This document shows positions 23,913 to 31,756 of a DNA stretch of 42,572 nt, piece after piece. A model generated the notes under the pieces. It ran no database searches, was not told the DNA's origin, and saw only the letters and a list, made by a program, of their open reading frames with translations. Position 1 is the first letter of the stretch. Each line of letters starts with the position of its first letter. The translations under genes and the position numbers were made by a program. The stretch is taken from NCBI GenBank assembly GCA_937974245.1, contig CALJKV010000045.1, positions 1 to 42,572 of the forward strand, in the 5' to 3' direction. Source of the stretch: an uncultured Chloroflexota bacterium (GTDB taxonomy: Bacteria; Chloroflexota; Anaerolineae; Aggregatilineales; Phototrophicaceae).

Positions 23913-25499
23913 ATGACGATTTTAGGAATTGATGTACTCTCATTCTTGGTGATCGCTCCCGCACTGTCGGCGCTCATCGTCCTCCTGCTGCCCTCCAGCA
24001 GCAAGGCCATCGTCCGCTGGGCGGCGTTGGGACTGGCGGTGTTCATCGGTGCGGTGGCCGTCGTCGTGTTCTTCGGATACGACCGCACCAACCCGGATTA
24101 CCAGTTTGTGGTGCAAGTGCCCTGGTTTGAACTGCTGGGCGCATCCTGGCATGTGGGCATTGACGGCATCAGCGCCACGATGGTTCTGCTGACTGGCATC
24201 CTGACACCGCTGGCGATCCTCATCAGTTTTGAGATTGAAGAACGGGTGAACATGCACATGGCCCTGCTCCTCTTCTTTGAAACCGGGCTGTTGGGCGTGT
24301 TCGTATCTATGGACTTGATGATCTTCTTCCTGTTCTACGAACTCAGCCTCGTGCCAATGTACTTCATCATTGACCAGTGGGGCGGCCCCAATCGAAAGTA
24401 TGCGGCCACCAAGTTCATGATCTATTCCATCGGCGGGTCGCTCGGTATGCTGCTGGCAACCCAGCTCGTTGGCTGGACAGCCGGAACATTCAGCATTCAG
24501 GAACTGTCGCAAATATGGCCGGCCTTCCAGGGTACGCAGGGCGTCTTCCTGGGGATTGACATCAACACGGTCAAGGCGCTGGCGTTCGTCGGTTTCTTCG
24601 TCGCATTCTGCATCAAAGTCCCGGTTTGGCCGTTCCACACCTGGCTGCCGGACGCGCACGGTGAAGCGCCTACTGCCGGTTCAATGCTGCTGGCCGGTGT
24701 CATGCTCAAGCTCGGCGCTTATGGCTTCCTGCGGTTGGTCATCCCTCTCTTCCCGGATGTATGGATCGCACAGGTGGATATTCTCGGTGTCATCCAAACG
24801 AACTGGGCGGGGATTTTCGCCTTCATGGCGATGCTCGGCATCGTCTTCGGCGCATTGGCTGCCTTTGGGCAAACCGACATCAAGCGCCTCGTCGCCTATA
24901 GTTCGGTCAATCACATGGGCTTCGTTGCCATTGGTATCGCGGTAGCGGCGCTGGCCTACGGGCAGTCCTATATAAACAGCGGGTCAGAATACACCCAGGA
25001 CGCGATTTTTGCGATGAATGGCGCGGTACTGCAAATGTTCAATCATGGCCTCAGTTCGGCGGCCATGTTCTTGCTCGCAGGCGGCATCTACCACAAGACA
25101 CACACCCGCGACATGACACAGTACGGCGGATTCTGGGTCAAAGCACCGATCTACGGCGCTATCTTCATATTCACCAGCATGGCGAGCCTCGGTCTGCCCG
25201 GTTTAAACGGGTTTGTGAGTGAGTTCCTGGTGGTGCGCGGCACATGGCCGGTATTCACCTGGCTGACGGTGATTTCGATGCTTGGCTTGCTGTTTACTGG
25301 TGGTTACATCCTCAAAGGGATTCGCGCTGTCCTGCACGGGCCGTTTAACATGAGGTGGCGCGGCTATAACCTGGAGATTGAACTGCGGGAAGTCGTCGCC
25401 ATCGCGCCTTTGTTAGTGCTGATGCTGATTACTGGCGTCGTTCCCAACTGGATTTTGCCGGTTATCAATGATACTGTGACGCGGTTGCTCGGAGGCTAA
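23913..25499 (+). CDS. nuoM: NADH-quinone oxidoreductase subunit M, first copy
   Basis: A 528-residue antiporter-like proton-pumping subunit, about 14 helices. The expected residues are present: TM5 Glu in F-L-F-Y-E-L-S-L-V-P-M-Y, TM7 Lys in F-C-I-K-V-P-V-W-P-F-H-T-W-L-P-D-A-H, TM8 Lys in G-V-M-L-K-L-G-A-Y-G, and the TM12 region G-F-V-S-E-F. GGGGAG stands upstream of ATG 23913. This is the canonical copy of the two. Confidence 0.96.
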   Translation: MTILGIDVLSFLVIAPALSALIVLLLPSSSKAIVRWAALGLAVFIGAVAVVVFFGYDRTNPDYQFVVQVPWFELLGASWHVGIDGISATMVLLTGILTPLAILISFEIEERVNMHMALLLFFETGLLGVFVSMDLMIFFLFYELSLVPMYFIIDQWGGPNRKYAATKFMIYSIGGSLGMLLATQLVGWTAGTFSIQELSQIWPAFQGTQGVFLGIDINTVKALAFVGFFVAFCIKVPVWPFHTWLPDAHGEAPTAGSMLLAGVMLKLGAYGFLRLVIPLFPDVWIAQVDILGVIQTNWAGIFAFMAMLGIVFGALAAFGQTDIKRLVAYSSVNHMGFVAIGIAVAALAYGQSYINSGSEYTQDAIFAMNGAVLQMFNHGLSSAAMFLLAGGIYHKTHTRDMTQYGGFWVKAPIYGAIFIFTSMASLGLPGLNGFVSEFLVVRGTWPVFTWLTVISMLGLLFTGGYILKGIRAVLHGPFNMRWRGYNLEIELREVVAIAPLLVLMLITGVVPNWILPVINDTVTRLLGG

Positions 25500-25517
25500 A
25501 CGATGATCCTGCTGAAT

Positions 25518-25534
25518 GAGGGGTTTATCCCCTC
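25518..25534 (+). promoter_or_regulatory. Intercistronic stem-loop between the two nuoM genes
   Basis: GAGGGG and CCCCTC pair around a TTTAT loop in the 61-base gap. No T-run, so more likely a processing or stability element than a terminator. Confidence 0.5.
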
Positions 25535-25560
25535 GTTTGACAGATAATAAGGAAGAACTT

Positions 25561-27279
25561 ATGACCGATACATTTACTTTTCCGATCCTCAGTGTCATTA
25601 TCTTCGTGCCGATCATCGCGGCAGTGGTAATGCTGTTCATTGACGGTTCGCGGCGCGACCTCATCCGGGGGATTGCCATCACAGCGGCAACCATTGTGCT
25701 GGCGCTGTCGGCTACTGTCTACTTCGGCTACAACAGCCAGGTCGCTGCCGTGGATGCCAACCAGGCCGCTGTTACCGAAGTCGGCGGCGTGGGAATGGCG
25801 ACACAACTTTTCGCGGATGGTCTGCGTTACGAGGAAAACTTCCCCTGGATTGCGAGCCTGGGAATCAGCTATCACCTGGGCGTGGACGGGTTGAACGCGC
25901 CAATGGTGCTGCTCACCGGCATGGTGACCGTCGCCGGAGTGCTGATCTCCTGGCGCATTGATGACCGCACCCGTGAGTTCATGGCCTTCTTTATGCTGCT
26001 GGTGGCCGGGGTATACGGCGTCTTCGTGGCGATGGATACCTTTGTACTCTTCTTCTTCTACGAGCTGGCGATTTTCCCCATGTATTTGCTCATCGCCACG
26101 TGGGGATGGGTCAAGCTGCGGCAATACGCCGCCATGAAGCTCACGCTCTATATCCTGATCGGCTCGGTGATCGCGCTGGTCGGTGTGATCGCCATGGTCT
26201 TTACGGCGGATGCTTTCTTCAAGGGTGATGGCGCCCAGGTGTTTGAAGCCGCCAAGCAGTCCGGCATCCTTTCGCAAAGTGCCGGCACGTTCAGCTTCGA
26301 CATGACCCACCTCATGCTGGCGGGCGAAGCGGGCGCATATAATGTCCTCGGTTACGCCGGTGTGGACGTGCTGACCTTCGCCAAATTATGGTTCCCCTTC
26401 GTCTTTATCGGCTTCGGTGTGCTGGCGGGTGTGTTCCCCTTCCACAACTGGTCGCCGGATGGTCACGTCGCCGCGCCAACAGCGGTCTCGATGATCCATG
26501 CGGGCGTGCTGATGAAGTTGGGTGCCTATGCCGCGCTGCGTATGGGCGTGCAGCTGCTTCCGCAAGGTGCGGAAGTTCATCTACCCTGGATTGTGTTCCT
26601 GACGTTGATTAACGTCGTGTATGGCGCGTTCATCGCCTTCCGCCAGCGTGACTTCAAATACGTTATCGGGTTCTCGTCGGTGAGCCACATGGGGCTGGTC
26701 AGCATGGGCTGGGCTTCCATGAACATCATCGGCATGACCGGCGCTGGCTTGCAGATGTTCAGTCATGGCGCGATGACGGCCCTCTTCTTCGGTTGTGTCG
26801 GCATGGTCTATGACCGCGCCCACACCCGCGATATTCCCAGCCTGGGCGGTTTCGTCAAGCGAATGCCCTGGGTCGCCGTCGCCTTCATCATCGGCGGTTT
26901 GACCAGCATGGGGATGCCCGGCCTGAGCGGGTTCATCGCGGAATTTCCGATCTTCCAGGGCATGTGGGCGGCTTCGGAAAATGTCTCGCTTACCATCGGC
27001 AGTTTCACCTTAACCAATTACTACTCGGTTATCGTGGTGATCGCCGCATTAGGAATTGTCATCACAGCGGCCTATGTGCTGCGAGTCACGACCCAGGTAT
27101 TCTTCGGGGACTTCAAAGACGAACTCTATCCCGAAGTCGGTGACATCGCCATCACGGATCGGATCATTCTCATTCTGTTAGGGACACCGCTGATTATCCT
27201 GGGCGTCTACCCGACTATCATGGCCCCAATGCTGGAGTCCGGCCTGAAGCCGGTGCTGGCACTGCTGGGAGGGGGGTAA
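25561..27279 (+). CDS. nuoM: NADH-quinone oxidoreductase subunit M, second copy lacking the TM7 lysine
   Basis: A 572-residue paralogue with the same helical plan: TM5 Glu in F-F-Y-E-L-A-I-F-P-M-Y, TM8 Lys in V-L-M-K-L-G-A-Y-A, H-M-G-L-V and L-S-G-F-I-A-E-F. In the TM7 block F-G-V-L288-A-G-V-F-P-F-H-N-W-S-P-D-G-H, Leu288 stands where NuoL, first-copy NuoM and NuoN all have Lys; the following Pro is Gly. A second NuoM occurs in 2M-type complex I known from Nitrospira, but loss of this Lys is unusual. AAGGAAGA precedes ATG 25561; the open frame extends to 25516 without a ribosome site. Confidence 0.92.
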   Translation: MTDTFTFPILSVIIFVPIIAAVVMLFIDGSRRDLIRGIAITAATIVLALSATVYFGYNSQVAAVDANQAAVTEVGGVGMATQLFADGLRYEENFPWIASLGISYHLGVDGLNAPMVLLTGMVTVAGVLISWRIDDRTREFMAFFMLLVAGVYGVFVAMDTFVLFFFYELAIFPMYLLIATWGWVKLRQYAAMKLTLYILIGSVIALVGVIAMVFTADAFFKGDGAQVFEAAKQSGILSQSAGTFSFDMTHLMLAGEAGAYNVLGYAGVDVLTFAKLWFPFVFIGFGVLAGVFPFHNWSPDGHVAAPTAVSMIHAGVLMKLGAYAALRMGVQLLPQGAEVHLPWIVFLTLINVVYGAFIAFRQRDFKYVIGFSSVSHMGLVSMGWASMNIIGMTGAGLQMFSHGAMTALFFGCVGMVYDRAHTRDIPSLGGFVKRMPWVAVAFIIGGLTSMGMPGLSGFIAEFPIFQGMWAASENVSLTIGSFTLTNYYSVIVVIAALGIVITAAYVLRVTTQVFFGDFKDELYPEVGDIAITDRIILILLGTPLIILGVYPTIMAPMLESGLKPVLALLGGG

Positions 27280-27288
27280 TAATCACCT

Positions 27289-28824
27289 ATGAATGAATTT
27301 CATCTCGGAATCAACTTGCTGGCGATTTTGCCGGAAATCGGTCTGGTGCTGCTGGCGATTGTCATTCTGGCGCTCGACCTGTATTGGCCGGAAAGCCGCC
27401 GCCGCAATATCGCCTATGTCGCGGCGGTAGGGCTGGCCTTCCTGGCGACGCTTCCGGTCATCTTCTCGCCGGACATGATCCGCAATATTGACCCGGAAGC
27501 CTTCGGCAATGGACTGCTGTGGGGCGGCATGGTGCGTTACGACATGCTCTCGCAGATTTTCAAGGTGATGGTGCTGATCGCCGCCGCGCTGACCAGCCTC
27601 ATGGCAATTGATGTCAAAGGCATTGGGCGCAAAGGGGAATTCTATCTCATCGTCGTCGTCTCCACCCTGGGGATGACCCTGATGAGCGGCGCTGCCGACC
27701 TGATTATGGCCTTCGTCGCCCTGGAAACGACCTCTATCCCGCTGTATATCCTGGCGGCCTTCAAGCGCAATGATAACAAAAGCGCCGAAAGCGGCCTGAA
27801 GTATTTCCTGTATGGCTCGTTCGCGTCCGGCCTGATGCTCTATGGCCTCAGCCTGCTCTACGGGTTCTCCGGGCATACCAACTTGTATTCTCTGGCACAG
27901 TTCCTGAATACCGAAACCTTCGCCAGCAACCCGCTCCCGGCTCTCGGCGCGATGGCGCTGGTGGTCGTCGGGTTCGGTTTCAAGATCAGCGCCGTGCCGT
28001 TCCACTTCTGGACGCCGGACGTATACGAAGGTGCTCCTACCCCGGTGACGGCCTTCCTGAGTGTCGCCAGCAAAGCCGCCAGTTTTGCCCTGCTAGCGCG
28101 GTTCTTTGTCGCGGTGTTCCCGGAAAGCGTCGTGATCGGCGACCAGGGACTCCAGGCATTCTGGGTGCAGTTGGCGGCAGTCATGGCCGTTATTTCGATG
28201 ACACTCGGTAATGTGATCGCCCTGGCGCAGCGCAATATCAAGCGCCTGCTGGCCTACTCCTCCATCGCCCAGGCGGGATACATCCTCATCGGTGTGGCCG
28301 CAATCCAGGCCAACACGATTGATGGGCAGTCACAGGCAATCGCCGCCATCGCTTTCTATCTGTTCATGTATGTCTTCACCAACCTGCTGGCGTTTGCCGT
28401 CGTCATCTTGTTCAGCGAATCTACCGGCAGCGAAACCATCGCTGATCTGGCCGGCCTGAGCCGCCGCAACCCAATGCTGGCGCTTGCAATGACCGTCGGG
28501 CTGCTCTCATTAGGGGGCATCCCCCCGGCAGCCGGTTTCTTCGGCAAATTCCTGCTGTTCAAATCCGCCGTTGAATCGGGTATGGTGTGGCTGGCAATCA
28601 TCGGTGTACTGAATGCGATCATCGCCCTGTACTACTACCTGGTCGTCATCAAGGTGATGTACGTAGACCGCAGCGAAGACGAAAACAAGCCCATCCCGGT
28701 GTCCCGCCCGTACGTGTGGGTACTGGGCGTGACAACCGTCGCGGTCATCGCGCTGGGGACATTCGCGGCGCAGCCCATTTTCATCTGGGCGGTCGAGAGC
28801 GCGAAATCGCTGTTTGCAGCCTGA
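27289..28824 (+). CDS. nuoN: NADH-quinone oxidoreductase subunit N
   Basis: A 511-residue antiporter-like subunit. TM5 Glu in A-F-V-A-L-E-T-T-S-I-P-L-Y, TM7 Lys in G-F-G-F-K-I-S-A-V-P-F-H-F-W-T-P-D-V-Y-E-G-A-P-T, TM8 Lys in V-A-S-K-A-A-S-F, and L-G-G-I-P-P-A-A-G-F-F-G-K-F are typical of NuoN. It starts 9 bases after the second nuoM and closes the operon; a G/C stem-loop follows. Confidence 0.96.
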   Translation: MNEFHLGINLLAILPEIGLVLLAIVILALDLYWPESRRRNIAYVAAVGLAFLATLPVIFSPDMIRNIDPEAFGNGLLWGGMVRYDMLSQIFKVMVLIAAALTSLMAIDVKGIGRKGEFYLIVVVSTLGMTLMSGAADLIMAFVALETTSIPLYILAAFKRNDNKSAESGLKYFLYGSFASGLMLYGLSLLYGFSGHTNLYSLAQFLNTETFASNPLPALGAMALVVVGFGFKISAVPFHFWTPDVYEGAPTPVTAFLSVASKAASFALLARFFVAVFPESVVIGDQGLQAFWVQLAAVMAVISMTLGNVIALAQRNIKRLLAYSSIAQAGYILIGVAAIQANTIDGQSQAIAAIAFYLFMYVFTNLLAFAVVILFSESTGSETIADLAGLSRRNPMLALAMTVGLLSLGGIPPAAGFFGKFLLFKSAVESGMVWLAIIGVLNAIIALYYYLVVIKVMYVDRSEDENKPIPVSRPYVWVLGVTTVAVIALGTFAAQPIFIWAVESAKSLFAA

Positions 28825-28847
28825 TTCTCGATTGGGAAACGCACCGG

Positions 28848-28867
28848 CAGGGGGCTTTTACCCCCTT
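28848..28867 (+). promoter_or_regulatory. Stem-loop after nuoN
   Basis: AGGGGG and CCCCCT pair around a 6-base T-rich loop, 24 bases after the nuoN stop. There is no T-run after the stem, so it may be only a partial terminator, letting some nuo transcription continue into atp. Confidence 0.5.
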
Positions 28868-28910
28868 GTCTCGCCAGGCCCAATCGGTTTTGTGGATATA
28901 TTCTGGAATC

Positions 28911-28940
28911 TTGGCATTTACGAAAACCTTGTGATAGAAT
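28911..28940 (+). promoter_or_regulatory. Promoter of the ATP synthase Fo operon
   Basis: TTGGCA and TAGAAT separated by 18 bases; the start point near 28947 gives a leader of about 19 bases before atpZ. Confidence 0.7.
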
Positions 28941-28965
28941 GCACTAACTTTTGACCCGGTGGCCG

Positions 28966-29256
28966 ATGGACAATGAGAAACGCCCATCCAGAGCAAGAAA
29001 TCTGTCTTACACCATGGTTGCGGGTCAGGCCGGCTGCTGGCTCACCATCACGGTATTTGGCGCGTTGTTCGCTGGGATGTGGCTGGATGCGCAGTTCGGC
29101 CTCAGAGGGCCGTTCACCGTTGGCCTGGTAATTGTCAGTGTCCCTGTCAGTCTTTACATCGTGTTACGCATCGTCCTGCGGTTGGTGAACGCTATCCAAC
29201 AGCAGTCGAGTGAAAAATTAAACACATCTCATCAATCAAAGGAGGGTGATCTTTGA
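28966..29256 (+). CDS. AtpZ/AtpI-like ATP synthase accessory protein
   Basis: A 96-residue protein with two transmembrane helices (about residues 20-45 and 53-75) and G-x-W-L-D between them, as in the AtpZ (ATPase_gene1) family. AtpZ/AtpI are linked to c-ring assembly and Mg/Ca uptake in other bacteria. ATG 28966 is chosen; a TTG at 28951 would leave almost no leader after the promoter. First gene before atpB, as usual. Confidence 0.75.
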   Translation: MDNEKRPSRARNLSYTMVAGQAGCWLTITVFGALFAGMWLDAQFGLRGPFTVGLVIVSVPVSLYIVLRIVLRLVNAIQQQSSEKLNTSHQSKEGDL

Positions 29257-29296
29257 GACTCTGTTTATCCACTCATAGCAGCCGAGGGAGGCCACT

Positions 29297-30442
29297 ATGA
29301 CCACAAATCAACGCGGACTGGTTGTATTAGTCGGGTTGCTTGTATTTGCGGCGGTGGTGTGTGTCGCCACGCCGTTTATCTGGCTGCCAGGCAGCGGTCT
29401 GGCCGCTGGTATCCCCGTCATTCAGGTACCCGGTGAAATCCTGATCCATCACTGGAAACCGCTCGGCATTGACCTGGGGGCAGACTTCAACCTCATCAAT
29501 ACCATGCTTGCCCTGTTTATTGCCGATGCGATTGTCCTGCTGATCGCCTTTTGGGGCTTTTTTCTCAGTTCAAATCGCTGGCGGAAAGAAGTACCAGGAC
29601 GTTTCCAGGGTATGTTGGAGTTAATCGTCGGCGGGCTGTTTGGCTTTGTGAAGAACACCGCCGGCCCCAAGAATGCCCGTTCCATTTACCCCCTGGTCGC
29701 AACTATTTTCTTCTTTTTGCTGATCGGTAACTGGATGAGTGTCATCCCCGGCGTGGAAAGCATCGGGCTGTTCCACTGCGCCCACCCCAACACCAATGGC
29801 TATCAGGCCGTCCAGATTGGCGACAACTGGTATCGGCTGGATAATACCAAAGCCCTGTTTGGTGGCGATCCGGTTTCACTGGCATACGAAGAAGAATGTG
29901 TCGCGGCTACCGGCCTGGGTGAAGGTGAACACGCGGCAGCAGCTACCGAAGGCGAACATGCCGCCGATGCTGAAGCCGATCCGCTCCAGACCTATCGCTT
30001 CCACATTACGCCCTTTGTGCGTCCGGCTGCCACTGACCTCAACCTGACCATTGGCCTGGCGCTGATCTCCTTCTTCTTTATCCAGTACTATGGTTTTAAA
30101 GAACAAGGGCTGAATTACCTGCAAAAGTTTATCCCGGTGCGTTCGCTGGGGAACCTGAGCAAGAAACCATTGGGTGCCATTGACTTGATCGTGGGACCAT
30201 TAGAGTTTGTATCGGAACTCTCGAAGATCGTCAGTCTGAGCTTCCGTCTTTTTGGCAATATCTTCGCCGGCGGTATCTTGATCGCGGTGATGCTATTCCT
30301 GGTCGGGACGGGTCTGCCGGTCATTTTCTATGCGTTGGAGCTGATCGTGGGTCTGGCGCAGGCGCTGGTGTTCGCGGTACTCACTCTTGTATTCATCGCC
30401 CAGGCCATGGAAGGCCATCACGGCGACGAAGAATCACACTAA
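29297..30442 (+). CDS. atpB: ATP synthase Fo subunit a
   Basis: A 381-residue subunit, longer than the usual 230-300. The essential Arg lies in S-L-S-F-R-L-F-G-N-I-F-A-G-G; A-T-D-L-N-L-T-I-G-L-A and L-E-L-I-V-G-L-A-Q-A-L-V-F are the other conserved helices. Between I-P-G-V-E-S and P-A-A-T-D-L-N an insertion of about 80 residues replaces a short loop; it has Cys, Trp and a repetitive acidic E-G-E-H-A-A tract. By topology it should face outside the cytoplasm. GAGGGAGG precedes the ATG. Confidence 0.95.
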   Translation: MTTNQRGLVVLVGLLVFAAVVCVATPFIWLPGSGLAAGIPVIQVPGEILIHHWKPLGIDLGADFNLINTMLALFIADAIVLLIAFWGFFLSSNRWRKEVPGRFQGMLELIVGGLFGFVKNTAGPKNARSIYPLVATIFFFLLIGNWMSVIPGVESIGLFHCAHPNTNGYQAVQIGDNWYRLDNTKALFGGDPVSLAYEEECVAATGLGEGEHAAAATEGEHAADAEADPLQTYRFHITPFVRPAATDLNLTIGLALISFFFIQYYGFKEQGLNYLQKFIPVRSLGNLSKKPLGAIDLIVGPLEFVSELSKIVSLSFRLFGNIFAGGILIAVMLFLVGTGLPVIFYALELIVGLAQALVFAVLTLVFIAQAMEGHHGDEESH

Positions 30443-30486
30443 TCATCTAGCAATCCATACGGAATTCTACTGAGGAGATACACAAC

Positions 30487-30726
30487 ATGCTTGAAGGTAA
30501 TCTGACTGTTCTGGGTAAAGCGATCGGGGCCGGCATGGCGATGATCGGTGCGCTTGGCCCTGGTATTGGTATCGGTGTATTGGTGAGCGGTGCGCTCCAG
30601 GCGATTGGCCGCAACCCGGATGCGTCCGGCAACATCCAGACCAACATGATTCTGGGTATCGTGTTCGCAGAAGCGGTTGCTATTTACTGTCTGGTAGTCG
30701 CCCTCATCATCCTGTTCGTGCTTTAG
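30487..30726 (+). CDS. atpE: ATP synthase Fo subunit c
   Basis: A 79-residue hairpin of two helices. The first has G-A-L-G-P-G-I-G-I-G, the loop is G-R-N-P-D, and the ion-binding carboxylate is E62 in V-F-A-E-A-V-A-I-Y. Without the Gln and E-S/T pair of sodium-type rings it should be proton-coupled. GAGGAGA precedes the ATG. Confidence 0.96.
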   Translation: MLEGNLTVLGKAIGAGMAMIGALGPGIGIGVLVSGALQAIGRNPDASGNIQTNMILGIVFAEAVAIYCLVVALIILFVL

Positions 30727-30748
30727 CCGCAGGTTGAGGAGAAGCACT

Positions 30749-31615
30749 ATGCGTAATGGATTTAATCTAAAGAGAGTCCTGCTCCTGCTCACCCTGCTGG
30801 CACTCATGCTGTCAGCCATTTCGGTAGCAATGGCGCAGGAAGGTGAAAACACGGATGCGGCTGCTGCCGAGACCGAGGTTGTCGGCGAAGTAGCTGCTGA
30901 AAGCAGTGGCGGTATTGCCGCGCTGGGTCTGAACGGCGGCTATTTGATCGCCCAAATCGTCAACTTCCTGATTATCTTTGGTGCATTGACAGCCATGCTG
31001 TGGCGTCCGGCGCTCAACATGCTGGATGCACGCTCGGCCAAGATCGAAAAAGGTCTGGAAGACGCGGCAGTAGCGGCCAATGCCCGGCGTAATGCTGAAA
31101 GCGAAGCGGAACGCATTCTGGCGGCGGCACGAACCGAAGCCGCCCAGGTGATCGAAGAAGCGCGTGGCCGGGGTGACGATGTTGCCAAGCAGATCGAGAC
31201 CGAAGCACGCACCGAAGCTGAAAAGATTCGGACTGATGCCCGCCAAGCACTGGAAGGCGAACGTAACGCCCAACTTTCCGGTCTGCGCGGCCAGGTCGCG
31301 GCGATTTCTGTCGCGGTGGCGCAGCGCCTCATCGGCGAAACGCTGGATGAAAAACGCCAGCAGGCGCTCATCAATGATTTCTTCGCCAAAGTTCCGGCAG
31401 AAGCCAAGTCGCTCTCCGGCCCGGTGGAAGTCGTGAGTGCCATGCCCCTGGATGACAAAGAACAGGCCAAAGCCAGGAAGGAAATTGGCTCTGACGACGT
31501 GACATTCACAGTTGATCCGAGCATCCTGGGCGGCCTGATTATCCGCGCCGGTGATCGTGTCGTGGATGGCAGCGTTCGCAGTGGGCTGGGTGAAGTTGCG
31601 GGACGTCTGAAGTAA
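30749..31615 (+). CDS. ATP synthase subunit b fused to the C-terminal domain of subunit delta
   Basis: A 288-residue protein: an N-terminal signal-like hydrophobic segment (about 10-28), an acidic Ala/Glu linker, the b-subunit membrane helix (I-A-Q-I-V-N-F-L-I-I-F), a long charged coiled coil (about 95-215), then V-E-V-V-S-A-M-P-L and V-D-P-S-I-L-G-G-L-I-I-R-A-G-D-R-V-V-D-G-S-V-R, which matches the C-terminal domain of delta/OSCP. The N-terminal helical bundle of delta that binds alpha is missing. GAGGAGAAG precedes ATG 30749; the frame is open from a TTG at 30734 that lies in this ribosome site. It is the last gene of the operon; no alpha, gamma, beta or epsilon follows. Confidence 0.88.
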   Translation: MRNGFNLKRVLLLLTLLALMLSAISVAMAQEGENTDAAAAETEVVGEVAAESSGGIAALGLNGGYLIAQIVNFLIIFGALTAMLWRPALNMLDARSAKIEKGLEDAAVAANARRNAESEAERILAAARTEAAQVIEEARGRGDDVAKQIETEARTEAEKIRTDARQALEGERNAQLSGLRGQVAAISVAVAQRLIGETLDEKRQQALINDFFAKVPAEAKSLSGPVEVVSAMPLDDKEQAKARKEIGSDDVTFTVDPSILGGLIIRAGDRVVDGSVRSGLGEVAGRLK

Positions 31616-31645
31616 ACACCCTCTAAAGTTTGCGAGAAAACAGAG

Positions 31646-31677
31646 CGTGCCGGTCATGATCCGGCGCGTTTTGCTTT
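31646..31677 (+). terminator. Intrinsic terminator of the Fo operon
   Basis: CGTGCCGG and CCGGCGCG pair (one G-T wobble) around a 7-base loop, followed by TTTTGCTTT. It ends transcription 30 bases after the b-delta stop, so F1 genes are not simply further along the same transcript. Confidence 0.8.
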
Positions 31678-31714
31678 AAAAGAGTCGCCAGGCCAGGAAT
31701 TTTCTTCACACCTC

Positions 31715-31723
31715 TGCTACAAT
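31715..31723 (+). promoter_or_regulatory. Extended -10 promoter for the MurE-like gene
   Basis: TGC-TACAAT, the same extended -10 as before femAB copy 2, 34 bases ahead of the ATG. No clear -35. Confidence 0.5.
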
Positions 31724-31756
31724 GCCCTCATAATCACATGCGCTCTGAGGGAAACA

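Noticed and set aside
30487..30726. Sodium-type c-ring
   Set aside because: The Gln and E-S/T pair needed for sodium binding are missing; E62 is followed by Ala.
30812..31657. Minus-strand open frame of 281 codons opposite the b-delta gene
   Set aside because: It is the mirror of a coiled-coil gene; its N-terminus lies in the terminator and the composition is Phe/Arg/Gly shadow.
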